Source: Planctomycetaceae bacterium UBA2972 (GTDB taxonomy: Bacteria; Planctomycetota; Planctomycetia; Pirellulales; Pirellulaceae). Taken from it: a DNA stretch of 44,065 nt. The position numbers were made by a program, and so were the translations under genes. Positions within the stretch are counted from its first letter, which is position 1. Every line of letters starts with the position of its first letter. Under the pieces are notes generated by a model. That model did not search any database, was not told the origin of the DNA, and saw only the letters and a list, made by a program, of their open reading frames with translations. The DNA lies in the NCBI GenBank assembly GCA_002348315.1, contig DEAW01000180.1, positions 7,291 through 51,355 on the forward strand, read 5' to 3'. Positions 1 to 9,648 of the stretch are shown here, piece by piece.

Positions 1-351
1 TATACGATGCTTATATATAGATACGCGATTTCAGTGGAATGAACGGGCAACTGGTCGAGGCTGGATGTCTCTTCGCCTGGTTCGTCCTTTGATGGTACCA
101 CGTTCGAGAATTGCTGGGAATAAACCCCCAACAGGCTCAATTGATATATTCCGCTCAAGTTTTTAGCCGGTTTTTGGAGGTTTGGGTAAGAGAGGGGATC
201 TGCTCATCCGGATTCGATCTGCTTCGTGGAATCCATAAACTACATTGACGTAGACGCGTAAGGTACGCACGGGTACTCTTTTATACTTACCGACAGGCAA
301 CCTATGCGCGTTTAACCTACTGATGATCCCTCCGGTATCCAGGTTTTAACT
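1..351. other. Gene-free leader upstream of the RND gene
   Basis: No convincing gene is visible here. One frame (2-166) is open from the window edge to a stop, but its 54 residues resemble nothing I recognise, so I do not call it. A TTGACG hexamer at 245-250 could be a -35 element, but no good -10 lies 16-18 bases downstream, so no promoter is claimed. The stretch presumably carries the promoter and leader of the following gene. Confidence 0.5.
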
Positions 352-3300
352 TTGTCCGAGAACGAAAAACTACCTCTGCTCAATCGTAAAGCTCCGATTC
401 TCGGAGTTTCCAACGCATTATTAGTGTTGATGATTGTCTGCTTTCTCGTGCCGTTTGCACTACGTGGCTCCCGTACCGCCATGGAGAATATGCAAAACGA
501 TGTGAAGAACTGGCTCCCCTCGGATTACCCGGAGACTCAGGAATTGAATTGGTTCGGAAAGCATTTTTTGGGTGAGCAGTTTATTGTCGTCACCTGGGAA
601 GGGTGTAACGAGGACGACGAGAGTTTTCAACTGCTTATTGAGAAGCTCAAAAATGAAATTGTCACCGACCCGGCCTTGCTGCCAGCGGTTGATCCCAAGT
701 TGGAAGGTGATGAGCTCGAAAAAGTACTAGCCAATCGACGTTATGCTGCCGAACTGTTTCGTGCCCGGGAAGTTGCCGATGAGTTAGGGTTATATGTTTT
801 TGACCTGGACCATTACAACTATGACTTTGCCGGCCGTGGTGAAAAATGGCTTAAAGGGAATGACAATAAATCTTACTTCATCACCGAAGACGGGACGCTC
901 TGGCGCTCCAATGAGACGGATGACGTCATCGCCAATCTCAAGCGGTCATTCCGTCGTGGTGTGTTGAAAAATATCTCAGTCGATGCTGATCCGATTGATC
1001 AATTTGGTGAGGAATTTCGTCAGACAGGCGAGTCTAATGACTTTTATGATGACCCACGCAAACTGACTTCCAGATACTTTACGTCCGTCCGCTCCGGGCC
1101 GGATGCGATTGAAGAATTAGCGGGAGCCAACGGAGTGCTCTTGCCGCGGGGGCAAAACATGTCGGATGAAAACCGACATAAGTATGCTCAGCAACTCGCA
1201 TATAGTCGTCTGACTGGGACGCTTTTTGCGCCGGTTAATCTGCCGGGTTTTGACTGGACTCCACCAGCTTTTGTAGAAGCGTTGTCGGCCGAAAAACTGG
1301 CTGAGTTGCCTGCAGGCTGGGAAGCCGCATTAGAGCAGTTTGTAGAGCAGGCAGTCACAGAAAGATTCGCCGGAGACAGGCAGGCGCTAAATCAGGCAAC
1401 AGCAACAGAACGAGCTGCACTCTGGTACGAGTTTTTTGAAGTATTGGATGTTACGGCACCTGCTCGTCAAACATGCATCGTGGTCACTCTGAGTGATATT
1501 GGGGAAGCTCATCTGAAAAAAGTGGTCGGTCGTGGGATCGGTCAGGAACCACGAGGGAAACTGGTTGCGTTGGCGGAAGAGTCCGGTGTCGTGGCACCTC
1601 CCAAACCCTCGATGGCCCCATGGGCGACCGAAGCCAGGCTGGAAGGCAAAGTCATCCGAATGGGCGGACCACCTGTGGATAACGCTTCGATCGATGAAGA
1701 GGGTCAGATTACACTTGGGCGTCTGGTCGGACTTTCCATCATTCTGGGTGTCTCGCTGTCCTATCTCAGCTTCCGCAGCATTAATGTCACGCTGATGGTA
1801 TTCTTTGTCGGTGGCGTTGGTGCTTTGATGAGTATGGCTATCGTTGGATACGCCGGTGGAATTGTTGACTCAGTATTATTGTCGATGCCCTCCCTGGTCT
1901 ATGTGTTGGGGATATCCGGCGCAGTCCATATCGTCAACTACTATCGCGATGCGGTGTTTGAAGAAGGGGAATTGCGTGCGAGTGAGAGCGCGTTGTCTCA
2001 CGGAGCATGGCCATGTACGATCGCATCGTTTACGACCGCGTTAGGATTATTTTCACTCTATATCAGTAATCTTACGCCGATCAAAAACTTCGGTTTGTAC
2101 TCGGGGTTGGGTGTCCTGGCAACGCTCGTGCTTTTGTTTACCTACCTCCCGGCAGCGCTCAAACTTTGGGTTCCAAAATTCGATAAACCCAAATCAAACA
2201 AGAAAAAGGCCAACGAAGAGTCATTGCTAACTCGTTTTTGGATGCGAGTTGGAACAAACGTCATGGACCACTACAAGCTGGTTATTTGTCTTGGTTTCTG
2301 TGTACTTGGGTTTTCCATCTGGGGCCTGACCAAAGTCAATATGTCTGTACAACTGCTTAAGTTGTTTGACGGACAAGCGAAGATCATCCGTGATTATGAA
2401 TGGATGGAAGAGAATTTTGGCAAACTGACTCCGATGGAAATGGTGGTTAAAGTGGCCCCGGAGACCGCTTTGCCGGACCGGCAGCAACGGATTGAACATC
2501 CGCCGGAATCAGTGGCGGAACGCAATCATCAGAAGTACCAGCTCACTTTGCTGGAACGAGTTGAATTGGTGGAGAGTATTCAGCTTGCCGTTGAAGAAGT
2601 GTTCGGAGATGCCGGTCAGGATGTGATTGGACAGGGGATGTCGGCGATTACATTTGCTCCGGAACTACCGCCGGCGGGTTCCAGGACAGTTCGTTCCACA
2701 ACCAATTCTCTGCTCGAACAAAGTGTACAGCAGTTGATGGATGAAGATTATCTCGCGTATGAGTCACTTTCAGAAACGGAAAAGAATGAGCTTTGGCGAA
2801 TCAGTCTCCGGCTCGGGGCGTTGAACGATGTGGATTACGGCGAGTTTGTAACTAGCCTGAAATCAGTGGTTGAGCCGATTGAGATGGCTTATCAGTTTCG
2901 CAACTATCTGTTGCACCGGTTCGAAGCCGATCGCGGAACAGGTAGTGGAGAGTACAATCCTGAAAACGTCTTCTTTGATAAAAACAAAGTCCTGATGATC
3001 GGAGCGGATCCAACCCGGCCTATTTTAAGACCTCAGGCAATCGATAGTACTGACCAGTCGTCTGGTAATAAATCGACCAGTGCCTCTGTCGATAGCGTTG
3101 GATTGTTTTCCAAGACGCTAAACTCACTGCTGCTGGTTAAAGGGTTTTACAACCATCCGCGGCACCCCAATCAGTTATGGTGGTTGGATCCCGAAAACGA
3201 GCGTACTGCCGAAATGCTAAGCCAGCTCTCCGAAGAGCAATGGAAGTCGCGTTTGGCGAATTATGACTATGTTATTTCCGTTGCCGATCACTCGGTCTTT

Positions 3301-4143
3301 GATACCAAACTGATCGCCGCCAATTCCACGAACTTCATTGACATAAGTGGATTCGACCAACAGGGACTAGCGACTGTTCTGAAGACGCCGGACCATACCG
3401 ATTCAGGATTCGACATTGTGTACACCGGCGTTGTGCCCATTGTGTATAAGGCTCAGAACGAGTTGCTCAATAGCTTGATTGAAAGTATTGGGTTGGCCTT
3501 TGTGATGATTGCGATTGTCATGATGGTGATGATGCGTAATGGAAATCTCAGTAGGAAGAATTTTGTCAACATTCGTGGGGGCATGGTCTCCATGATTCCG
3601 AACGTCTTTCCTGTCATCCTGGTGTTCGGTTTGATGGGACACATCGGAGCGGCATTGGACATCGGCTCCATGATGACGGCCAGCGTTGCGATGGGTGTTG
3701 CCGTGGATGATACGATCCATTTTCTAACCTGGTTTAGAAAAGGGCTAAATAAAGGGTTGGCTCGCAGAGGAGCGTTGATGCTGGCTTATCAGCGATGCGG
3801 AGCGGCCATGACACAAACGACGTTGATTGGTGGTTTGGGTCTAAGCGTCTTTGCATTAAGTTCCTTTACTCCGACTCAGCGATTCGGCGTGCTGATGCTC
3901 ACACTGCTTGCCGCCGCACTGCTAGGTGACCTGTTATTCCTGCCGGCCATCCTTAGTAGCCCACTGGGCAAGTACTTTGCCTCGAAAGACGTACTGCAAC
4001 AAAAAAGTGATGAGCTGACTCAATCGCTCGATAAGGTTGTGGAACAAACAACTTCGTTAGGCGGACCTCATGACCATTTGGCTGCAGAATCTAATCTAGA
4101 GCGAATCATTCGGCACGATAAAGGTCATAAGTTTGATGACTAG
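352..4143 (+). CDS. MMPL/RND-family membrane transporter
   Basis: A 1263-residue RND-superfamily protein of the MMPL/Patched type, predicted in the inner membrane with two large periplasmic domains. One helix lies at about residues 17-39, followed by a roughly 410-residue soluble domain. A five-helix bundle spans about 455-605, then comes a helix near 640-660, a second large soluble domain, and a final bundle at about 1037-1196. The VDDTIHF motif near residue 1119 is typical of the proton-relay region of this family. The start is a TTG at 352; no in-frame ATG gives a better first helix. MMPL proteins commonly export lipids or hopanoids. The next two genes look lipid-related, so a lipid substrate is a reasonable inference but is not shown. 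The long C-terminal tail after the last helix is hydrophilic. Confidence 0.85.
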   Translation: MSENEKLPLLNRKAPILGVSNALLVLMIVCFLVPFALRGSRTAMENMQNDVKNWLPSDYPETQELNWFGKHFLGEQFIVVTWEGCNEDDESFQLLIEKLKNEIVTDPALLPAVDPKLEGDELEKVLANRRYAAELFRAREVADELGLYVFDLDHYNYDFAGRGEKWLKGNDNKSYFITEDGTLWRSNETDDVIANLKRSFRRGVLKNISVDADPIDQFGEEFRQTGESNDFYDDPRKLTSRYFTSVRSGPDAIEELAGANGVLLPRGQNMSDENRHKYAQQLAYSRLTGTLFAPVNLPGFDWTPPAFVEALSAEKLAELPAGWEAALEQFVEQAVTERFAGDRQALNQATATERAALWYEFFEVLDVTAPARQTCIVVTLSDIGEAHLKKVVGRGIGQEPRGKLVALAEESGVVAPPKPSMAPWATEARLEGKVIRMGGPPVDNASIDEEGQITLGRLVGLSIILGVSLSYLSFRSINVTLMVFFVGGVGALMSMAIVGYAGGIVDSVLLSMPSLVYVLGISGAVHIVNYYRDAVFEEGELRASESALSHGAWPCTIASFTTALGLFSLYISNLTPIKNFGLYSGLGVLATLVLLFTYLPAALKLWVPKFDKPKSNKKKANEESLLTRFWMRVGTNVMDHYKLVICLGFCVLGFSIWGLTKVNMSVQLLKLFDGQAKIIRDYEWMEENFGKLTPMEMVVKVAPETALPDRQQRIEHPPESVAERNHQKYQLTLLERVELVESIQLAVEEVFGDAGQDVIGQGMSAITFAPELPPAGSRTVRSTTNSLLEQSVQQLMDEDYLAYESLSETEKNELWRISLRLGALNDVDYGEFVTSLKSVVEPIEMAYQFRNYLLHRFEADRGTGSGEYNPENVFFDKNKVLMIGADPTRPILRPQAIDSTDQSSGNKSTSASVDSVGLFSKTLNSLLLVKGFYNHPRHPNQLWWLDPENERTAEMLSQLSEEQWKSRLANYDYVISVADHSVFDTKLIAANSTNFIDISGFDQQGLATVLKTPDHTDSGFDIVYTGVVPIVYKAQNELLNSLIESIGLAFVMIAIVMMVMMRNGNLSRKNFVNIRGGMVSMIPNVFPVILVFGLMGHIGAALDIGSMMTASVAMGVAVDDTIHFLTWFRKGLNKGLARRGALMLAYQRCGAAMTQTTLIGGLGLSVFALSSFTPTQRFGVLMLTLLAAALLGDLLFLPAILSSPLGKYFASKDVLQQKSDELTQSLDKVVEQTTSLGGPHDHLAAESNLERIIRHDKGHKFDD

Positions 4144-4326
4144 ATAATGCGTCGCTGCGCGCTCTGATTTGTCCGGAATCAGGCTTATTCTGCAGGTTGT
4201 GACGGTAATACCGTTTTCATTTTACACGCCTGATTGTTCGTTCAAAAAAACTTGCGACCTACTTACCGCTGCGCTCCCACAATTAGAGAACTAGCGATTG
4301 TAGGCCATCTACCAGCGAGTGTTCCA

Positions 4327-5472
4327 ATGTCGACGATTACAGTCAAACCAGTCGAATCACGGCGGGAAAAGAAACAATTTATCAATCTGGCTAACGAGAT
4401 CTATGCCGGAGATGAGATGTGGTGCCCTCCGCTACTGATCGATCTCAAGGAACGAGCTGGGTTCTCGAAGCACCCCTTTCATGACATCAATGAAACGCAG
4501 ACGTTTATCGCCTTGCGGGATGGAAAAGTTGTCGGACGCATTCAGGCAATTGTGAATCGCGGACACATCGAACGCTATGACGAACAGTTAGGGTTTTTTG
4601 GATTGTTCGAATCCATCGATGACCAGGAAGTTGCCAATGCCTTGTTTGATACAGTGCGAGACTGGCTGGCCGAACGTGATATTCATCATATGCGGGGGCC
4701 GGTTAATCCCGGGCTCAATTACGAAGTCGGATTGTTGATCGATGGGTGGCATAGCCCTCCCTGTTTCATGATGACGTACAACCCTCCATACTACCCACTG
4801 CTGTTTGAGAATTATGGGCTGGCCAAAGTCGAAGATCTTGTGGCGTTTTATGCCCCTACTGACATCGTGGATCGGCTCGATCCCAAGATGTTTCGAATCG
4901 TGGACATCGCCAAAGAAAAATTTGATCTGAAGTTGAGGACACTCGACACGAAACGATTCAAAGAAGATGTTCGTACCTTCCTGGATATCTATAACAAGTC
5001 GCTGGTTGGAACCTGGGGCTTTGTCCCGATGAGTGACGAAGAATTGGAGCATATTGCAAAAGGCTTACGATTGTTAATCGTGCCGGAATTGACAACGTTC
5101 ATCGAAGCCGATGGAAAAGTCATCGGAGCGAGTGTCGTGCTGTTGGATTACAACGAAGTCATCAAGGAAATTGGGGGCAAGCTGTTCCCGTTTGGATACA
5201 AGTTGTTTACCAAACGTCGGAAGATTACCAAGATGCGTTTGATCAGTGCCAATGTGCTTCCCGAGTACCAGAAATGGGGTTTGGGAGTCGTGCTTGTTTC
5301 GCGTTTGAAGGACCTCTGGAAAGTCTGGACGGCAAAGCATCTCGAAGTGTCCTGGGTGCTTGAGAGCAATCATCTTTCGTATAAGTCTCTGGAACGAGCC
5401 GGATGTACAGTGGACAAGACGTATCGAATTTATGACAAAGTGTTTGTGGAGCCTTCATCTGAGGGGGAATAG
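4327..5472 (+). CDS. GNAT-fold acyltransferase, candidate bCerS-like
   Basis: A 381-residue protein of the family usually annotated as GNAT N-acetyltransferase or hypothetical. From memory this is the family type that includes the bacterial ceramide synthase bCerS of Caulobacter. Supporting features are the early segment reading GDEMWCPPLL, the region around VGRIQAIVNRGH, the segment MRGPVNPGLNYEVGLLIDGW followed by MMTYNPPYYP, and a C-terminal GNAT-like region around VLPEYQKWGLGVVL. The frame is open from a TTG at 4234, which would add 31 residues of unlike composition. The ATG at 4327 places the N-terminus where family members normally begin, so I use it. The stop codon is directly followed by the ATG of the next gene, implying translational coupling. 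The acyl substrate cannot be read from sequence. Confidence 0.75.
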   Translation: MSTITVKPVESRREKKQFINLANEIYAGDEMWCPPLLIDLKERAGFSKHPFHDINETQTFIALRDGKVVGRIQAIVNRGHIERYDEQLGFFGLFESIDDQEVANALFDTVRDWLAERDIHHMRGPVNPGLNYEVGLLIDGWHSPPCFMMTYNPPYYPLLFENYGLAKVEDLVAFYAPTDIVDRLDPKMFRIVDIAKEKFDLKLRTLDTKRFKEDVRTFLDIYNKSLVGTWGFVPMSDEELEHIAKGLRLLIVPELTTFIEADGKVIGASVVLLDYNEVIKEIGGKLFPFGYKLFTKRRKITKMRLISANVLPEYQKWGLGVVLVSRLKDLWKVWTAKHLEVSWVLESNHLSYKSLERAGCTVDKTYRIYDKVFVEPSSEGE

Positions 5473-6492
5473 ATGAGCCGGTATTTAATTACAGGAGCGA
5501 CGGGGTTTATTGGCGGGCATTTGGCTGAATTCTTAATCAGCCGCGGGGATCACGTACGCTGTTTGGTTCGCAAAAACTCAGAGACGACTCTGCTTGAAAC
5601 GCTTGATACAGAATTGGTGGAAGGCGAGTTGGATGATCGGGACAGGCTGGTTCAGGTTGTCGAAGATGCTGATTTCGTTGTCCATTTGGCAGGATTAACG
5701 AGTGCCTTTTCATTGCCGGAATTGATGCGAGTTAATCGTGATGGCACCTTCTATTTGGCGCAGGCATGTGCGCAACAAAAGCGTCCCCCTGTCCTGTTGC
5801 TGATTTCATCCATTTCGGCATCTGGTGCAGTTGCTAGAGGGCAAGTACGGATGGAATTTGATGATGCTCGGCCTGTTTCCAACTACGGACACAGCAAACG
5901 CGCAGGTGAATGTGCAGCCTTGTTGTTTGCGAATCAAATACCGATTTCCATTGTGCGTCCCGGGATGGTGTTTGGTGAACGTAATACAGAGATGTTTCCG
6001 ATTTTTAGATCGATGGCTCTAATGGGGTCGCATGCAGTGATAGGAACGGCCAGTCCGCGCGTGTCATTGATTCATGTGGCAGATCTTTGTGAGATTGTAG
6101 TGCGTGTTGCTGAACAGGGGAAACGAGTGACACCGGATGACAAACTACGTACGCCTTCAGGTGATGGTGTCTATTTTGGAGTCTGTGATGAGGCACCGAC
6201 CTATGCCAGATTGGGAGCCATGTTGAAACGAATTCTGGATAAGCGGGGGGCTCGCCAAGCGACGATCCCTAGTCCGATTTCATGGTTGGCCGGAATGTTG
6301 GCGGAATTGGTTTCCCGTACCCGTGGCACGCCGATGTCATTCAATCTGGACAAGATCCGTGAGGCTCAGGCCGAATGCTGGGAATGCTCTGTCGAAAACG
6401 TCATCAACGATCTGAATTATGAATTCCCGATTCGCCTGAGTGAACGTCTCAAACAAACTCTCGATTGGTACCGCCAAAAAAACTGGCTGTGA
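5473..6492 (+). CDS. Extended SDR, NAD-dependent epimerase/dehydratase
   Basis: A 339-residue extended short-chain dehydrogenase/reductase. The N-terminal nucleotide-binding motif GATGFIGG is at residues 8-15. The catalytic Tyr/Lys pair is in YGHSK and the upstream serines are in LISSISAS. The SIVRPGMVFGE segment is typical of the 3-beta-HSD/HpnA/CerR type of extended SDRs rather than sugar-nucleotide epimerases. A GAGGGGG ribosome site lies at the end of the upstream gene, whose stop codon touches this ATG, so the pair is almost certainly one operon. In Caulobacter a dehydrogenase of this class (CerR) reduces 3-ketoceramide. Alternative roles are hopanoid-sugar or sterol-type reductase. Confidence 0.85.
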   Translation: MSRYLITGATGFIGGHLAEFLISRGDHVRCLVRKNSETTLLETLDTELVEGELDDRDRLVQVVEDADFVVHLAGLTSAFSLPELMRVNRDGTFYLAQACAQQKRPPVLLLISSISASGAVARGQVRMEFDDARPVSNYGHSKRAGECAALLFANQIPISIVRPGMVFGERNTEMFPIFRSMALMGSHAVIGTASPRVSLIHVADLCEIVVRVAEQGKRVTPDDKLRTPSGDGVYFGVCDEAPTYARLGAMLKRILDKRGARQATIPSPISWLAGMLAELVSRTRGTPMSFNLDKIREAQAECWECSVENVINDLNYEFPIRLSERLKQTLDWYRQKNWL

Positions 6493-6499
6493 CAGTGTG

Positions 6500-6533
6500 A
6501 CAGTTAGGCAATTAGACAGTTAAACAGTTAGGC
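6500..6533. repeat. Short ACAGTTA direct repeats
   Basis: ACAGTTA occurs at 6500-6506, 6516-6522 and 6524-6530. Two copies are extended to ACAGTTAGGC, at 6500-6509 and 6524-6533. They start 8 bases after the stop codon of the SDR gene and contain no gene. Function unknown. Confidence 0.6.
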
Positions 6534-6573
6534 TTAATCTGGGATTTGATCGTAAAAAGCCCGGGGCTAATCC

Positions 6574-6709
6574 GTCGCACCCACTGATTCGAATAAGTCA
6601 CACCCACTTATTGAGTTCATGATTCGGGCGGAAATTGGCCAGTTTGAACGCTGTAAAGAGTGGGTGGCACCTATTGGGAGCCGGAATTGATGGAAAATGT
6701 GGGTGGCAC
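6574..6709. repeat. Paired inverted 11-mer repeats, REP-like
   Basis: Two left-hand copies (gtcgcacccac 6574-6584, gtcacacccac 6597-6607) face two exact right-hand copies of gtgggtggcac (6660-6670, 6699-6709). Each left copy matches the reverse complement of the right copy at 9 of 11 positions, so the 136-base block can fold on itself. The rest of the 326-base gap 6493-6818 shows no gene. The layout resembles a REP/BIME-type dispersed element or a small non-autonomous element, but no transposase or target duplication is visible. Confidence 0.5.
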
Positions 6710-6818
6710 GGGTTTAAATCCACTAGGATGGGGGGAATCCCTGTAAGAAACATTTATTGGGCGGGGTTTCAGTATGTGATAATATTAATAGGAACCAAAC
6801 TAATAAAGGATTTCACAT

Positions 6819-8183
6819 ATGCTTACGATTTTCGGGCGTCGGTCAAAGAGTGACAAGTTTTGTGATGGCTATAGCCGTCGTGATTTCTTAACGATTGGAT
6901 CAGCTGCTGCTGTCGGAGGGATGACACTTCCTCAATTACTGCGTGCCGAGGCTCAACAAAGCTCAGGCCGCCAGCATAAAGCGATCATTAATATCTTCTT
7001 GCCAGGTGGTCCTCCTCACCAGGATATGTGGGATATCAAACCTGACGCTCCGTCTGAGATTCGCGGAGAATTTGACCCTATTTCAACCAATGTCTCGGGC
7101 ATCCAAATCGGTGAATTATTCCCGAAAATGGCTCAGATGATGGATAAGTTTACCGTCATTCGCTCGCTCGAAGGTGCTGCAGGCGGTCATAATGCGTTTC
7201 AGGCAATGACAGGCTTTGCTCCAGGCAATGAACCAACCGGCGGCTGGCCCTCGATCGGAGCCTGGGTTTCCAAAGTTCAGGGGCAGGTAAACCCCAGCGT
7301 GCCAGCTCATGTCAGTATGTTCTACAAGACTGGCCACAATCCCTGGGGAGACCCGGGTGCAGGCGGATTTCTGGGAATGGCTCACGGCCCGTTCCGCTTA
7401 GTGGGCGGCAAAGGTGAAACCAGCAAAACAGATAACATGGTACTGAAAGGTATCTCGCTTGAACGCCTGCAGGATCGCAATGCGTTACTGGCATCGGTAG
7501 ATCGAATTAAAAGAGAAGTGGATCTTACCGGGTCCATGGATGGTATGGATGCTTTCACTCAGCAGGCACTCGGTATCCTCACATCGTCTCAATTAGTTGA
7601 TGCGATGGATATCTCCAAAGAATCCCAGGAAACACTTGAGCGATATGGAAAAGGAGATCCAGTATTCCGTGCCGATGGTGCTCCTAAAATGACCGAAAAC
7701 TTCCTGATTGCTCGCCGACTCGTCGAAGCCGGTGCTCGGGTCGTCTCGCTCAACTTCAGTCGCTGGGACTGGCACAGTGGAAACTTCAAGCGTGCTCGTC
7801 AAGACATGCCGATGTTAGACGGCGCACTTGCTTCGCTCGTTCAGGATCTTCACGATCGTGGTTTAGACCGGGACGTATCAGTCGTAGTCTGGGGTGAATT
7901 CGGACGGACTCCAAAAATCAATCCTAGTGCAGGTCGGGATCACTGGCCTCGTGTGAGTACAGCAGTTCTGGCCGGAGGTGGCATGAACCACGGGCAAGTC
8001 ATTGGGGAAACCAATCGGCTTGGTGAATACGCGGTTGATCGTCCGGTGACTTTCCAGGAAGTTGCAGCAACGTTGTATCAGCAAATCGGTTTGAATCTAA
8101 GAGCAGTACGTGAATTCGATCTTCGTGGACGCCCTTACTACCCGGTTGAACCAGGCGTTGAGCCTCTAAGTGAGCTACTGTAA
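6819..8183 (+). CDS. DUF1501 protein, Tat-exported (copy 1)
   Basis: A 454-residue DUF1501 protein. DUF1501 belongs to the alkaline phosphatase/sulfatase clan; biochemical function is largely unknown. A twin-arginine signal with SRRDFLTIG (RR at 20-21) is followed by an Ala/Gly-rich hydrophobic stretch, so export to the periplasm is predicted. The family motif GGPPHQDMWD (63-72) and the later WGEFGRTP (358-365) with GRDHWPR are the probable metal-site segments. The start is an ATG with AAAGGA (6805-6810) just upstream. The next gene is a close paralogue with the same KFCDG-x2-RR-x-FL N-terminus, so the pair arose by tandem duplication. The gene opens a long run of exported proteins. Confidence 0.88.
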   Translation: MLTIFGRRSKSDKFCDGYSRRDFLTIGSAAAVGGMTLPQLLRAEAQQSSGRQHKAIINIFLPGGPPHQDMWDIKPDAPSEIRGEFDPISTNVSGIQIGELFPKMAQMMDKFTVIRSLEGAAGGHNAFQAMTGFAPGNEPTGGWPSIGAWVSKVQGQVNPSVPAHVSMFYKTGHNPWGDPGAGGFLGMAHGPFRLVGGKGETSKTDNMVLKGISLERLQDRNALLASVDRIKREVDLTGSMDGMDAFTQQALGILTSSQLVDAMDISKESQETLERYGKGDPVFRADGAPKMTENFLIARRLVEAGARVVSLNFSRWDWHSGNFKRARQDMPMLDGALASLVQDLHDRGLDRDVSVVVWGEFGRTPKINPSAGRDHWPRVSTAVLAGGGMNHGQVIGETNRLGEYAVDRPVTFQEVAATLYQQIGLNLRAVREFDLRGRPYYPVEPGVEPLSELL

Positions 8184-8249
8184 AGTTCGTTCATTCACAT
8201 ACGTTGAAATCTAAACTCGGTTTTCACGAGTTAAAGGGAGTTATCATTC

Positions 8250-9590
8250 GTGCTTAAGATTTTCGATTGTCAGACGTCGGGAAGTAAGTTTTGCGATGGC
8301 CATAACCGTCGTACGTTTCTTCAAATCGGCGCGATGGGCAGTCTCACTCTGCCACAGTTACTTCAAGCTGAAGCAGCCAGTGGCGTTACCAACTCGCACA
8401 AAGCCGTGATTATGGTTTACCTGTGTGGTGGCCCTCCTCATCAGGATATGTACGACCTCAAGCCCGACGCTCCGGCTGAAGTTCGAGGCGAATTCTCACC
8501 GATCAAAACAAACGTATCCGGTGTTGAGATCTGTGAATTAATGCCCAAAATGGCATCGATGATGGACAAGTTTGTTCCGATTCGAACGATGGCGAACTGC
8601 CAGGGTGGACACACCGGATTTCAGTGTTTCACAGGGAATATTCCCAACAACGAACCGGCAGGTGGCTGGCCACATATCGGAAGTGTTGCTTCCAAGTTCC
8701 AAGGGCCTGTTCATGATGGTGTACCGCCGTTTGTAAGCCTGTGTTACACCACTCAGCACAAGCCTTACAACGAGCCGAAAGCTGGCTTCTTAGGTCTCGG
8801 GCATAGTAGTTTCCGACCTAGTGGGCCTGGTAAAGACGATCTGGTTTTAAAAGACATTACGACCGACCGTCTGGGCGATCGCAAATCATTACTCGCATCG
8901 GTAGATCGCTTCCGACGTAACTGGGATAATTCGGGCCAAATGGATGGTATGGATTCATTCTCAGAACGAGCTATGGGCATTCTAACTTCGTCTGATCTCT
9001 TCAAAGCTTTGGACATTAATGAAGAATCTCCGGAGACGATCGAACTTTACGGGCAGGGAAATCCCAATCAACCCAAGGGTGATGGCGCACCTCGTGTTCC
9101 ACAGAATCTACTATTAGCGCGACGTCTTGTAGAAGCGGGCGTGCGAGTCGTCACGGTCAACTATAGTTTCTGGGATTGGCACGGCAATAACTTCAAAAAT
9201 GCTAAGGAAGAACTACCGATTTTCGATCAGGGAATCTCAGCTTTAGTTCAGGACCTACATGACCGTGGAATGGCAGATGACGTATCTGTCGTTGCCTGGG
9301 GTGAATTTGGTCGTACTCCAAAAATCAACAAGAACGCTGGTCGGGATCACTGGCCGCGTGTCTCAAGTGCCTTACTGGCATGTGGCGGAATGAAGACGGG
9401 GCAAGTGATTGGTCAGACGGACCGTCAGGCGGGCGAGGCTGTCGAGCGTCCGGTCAGATTCGAAGAAGTCTATGCGACGTTATATAGGAACCTAGGAATC
9501 AATCTAAATTCCGATCGCCTGTTCGATTTCCGTGGTCGGCCTCAATACCTCATTCCACCGGGCACGAAGCCGCTGGATGAACTAATATAA
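8250..9590 (+). CDS. DUF1501 protein, Tat-exported (copy 2)
   Basis: A 446-residue paralogue of the gene just upstream, sharing the KFCDG N-terminus, the twin-arginine motif NRRTFLQIG (RR at 20-21), GGPPHQDMYD, the segment MDGMDxF, WGEFGRTPKIN and GRDHWPRVS. The start is GTG at 8250 with an AAAGGGAG ribosome site at 8233-8240. The 66-base gap to copy 1 contains no obvious terminator, so co-transcription is likely. The product should be folded before export by Tat. Differences from copy 1 are scattered through the whole protein rather than concentrated, which points to an old duplication with both copies kept under selection. Confidence 0.88.
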   Translation: MLKIFDCQTSGSKFCDGHNRRTFLQIGAMGSLTLPQLLQAEAASGVTNSHKAVIMVYLCGGPPHQDMYDLKPDAPAEVRGEFSPIKTNVSGVEICELMPKMASMMDKFVPIRTMANCQGGHTGFQCFTGNIPNNEPAGGWPHIGSVASKFQGPVHDGVPPFVSLCYTTQHKPYNEPKAGFLGLGHSSFRPSGPGKDDLVLKDITTDRLGDRKSLLASVDRFRRNWDNSGQMDGMDSFSERAMGILTSSDLFKALDINEESPETIELYGQGNPNQPKGDGAPRVPQNLLLARRLVEAGVRVVTVNYSFWDWHGNNFKNAKEELPIFDQGISALVQDLHDRGMADDVSVVAWGEFGRTPKINKNAGRDHWPRVSSALLACGGMKTGQVIGQTDRQAGEAVERPVRFEEVYATLYRNLGINLNSDRLFDFRGRPQYLIPPGTKPLDELI

Positions 9591-9648
9591 AGATTAGTTC
9601 TTAGATCAATCAGTCCCCCCTCACAATTGAACCCTGAAGGATTGGTTC

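Noticed and set aside
2..166. Open frame running in from the left edge
   Set aside because: 54 codons without recognisable motif; could be the end of a gene outside the window but cannot be supported.
3403..3720. His-rich minus-strand frame inside the RND gene
   Set aside because: Complementary shadow of a strongly coding membrane region; histidines reflect Met/Val codons on the other strand.
4234..4326. TTG start adding 31 residues to the GNAT-like protein
   Set aside because: The added segment has unlike composition and the ATG at 4327 matches the usual N-terminus of the family.
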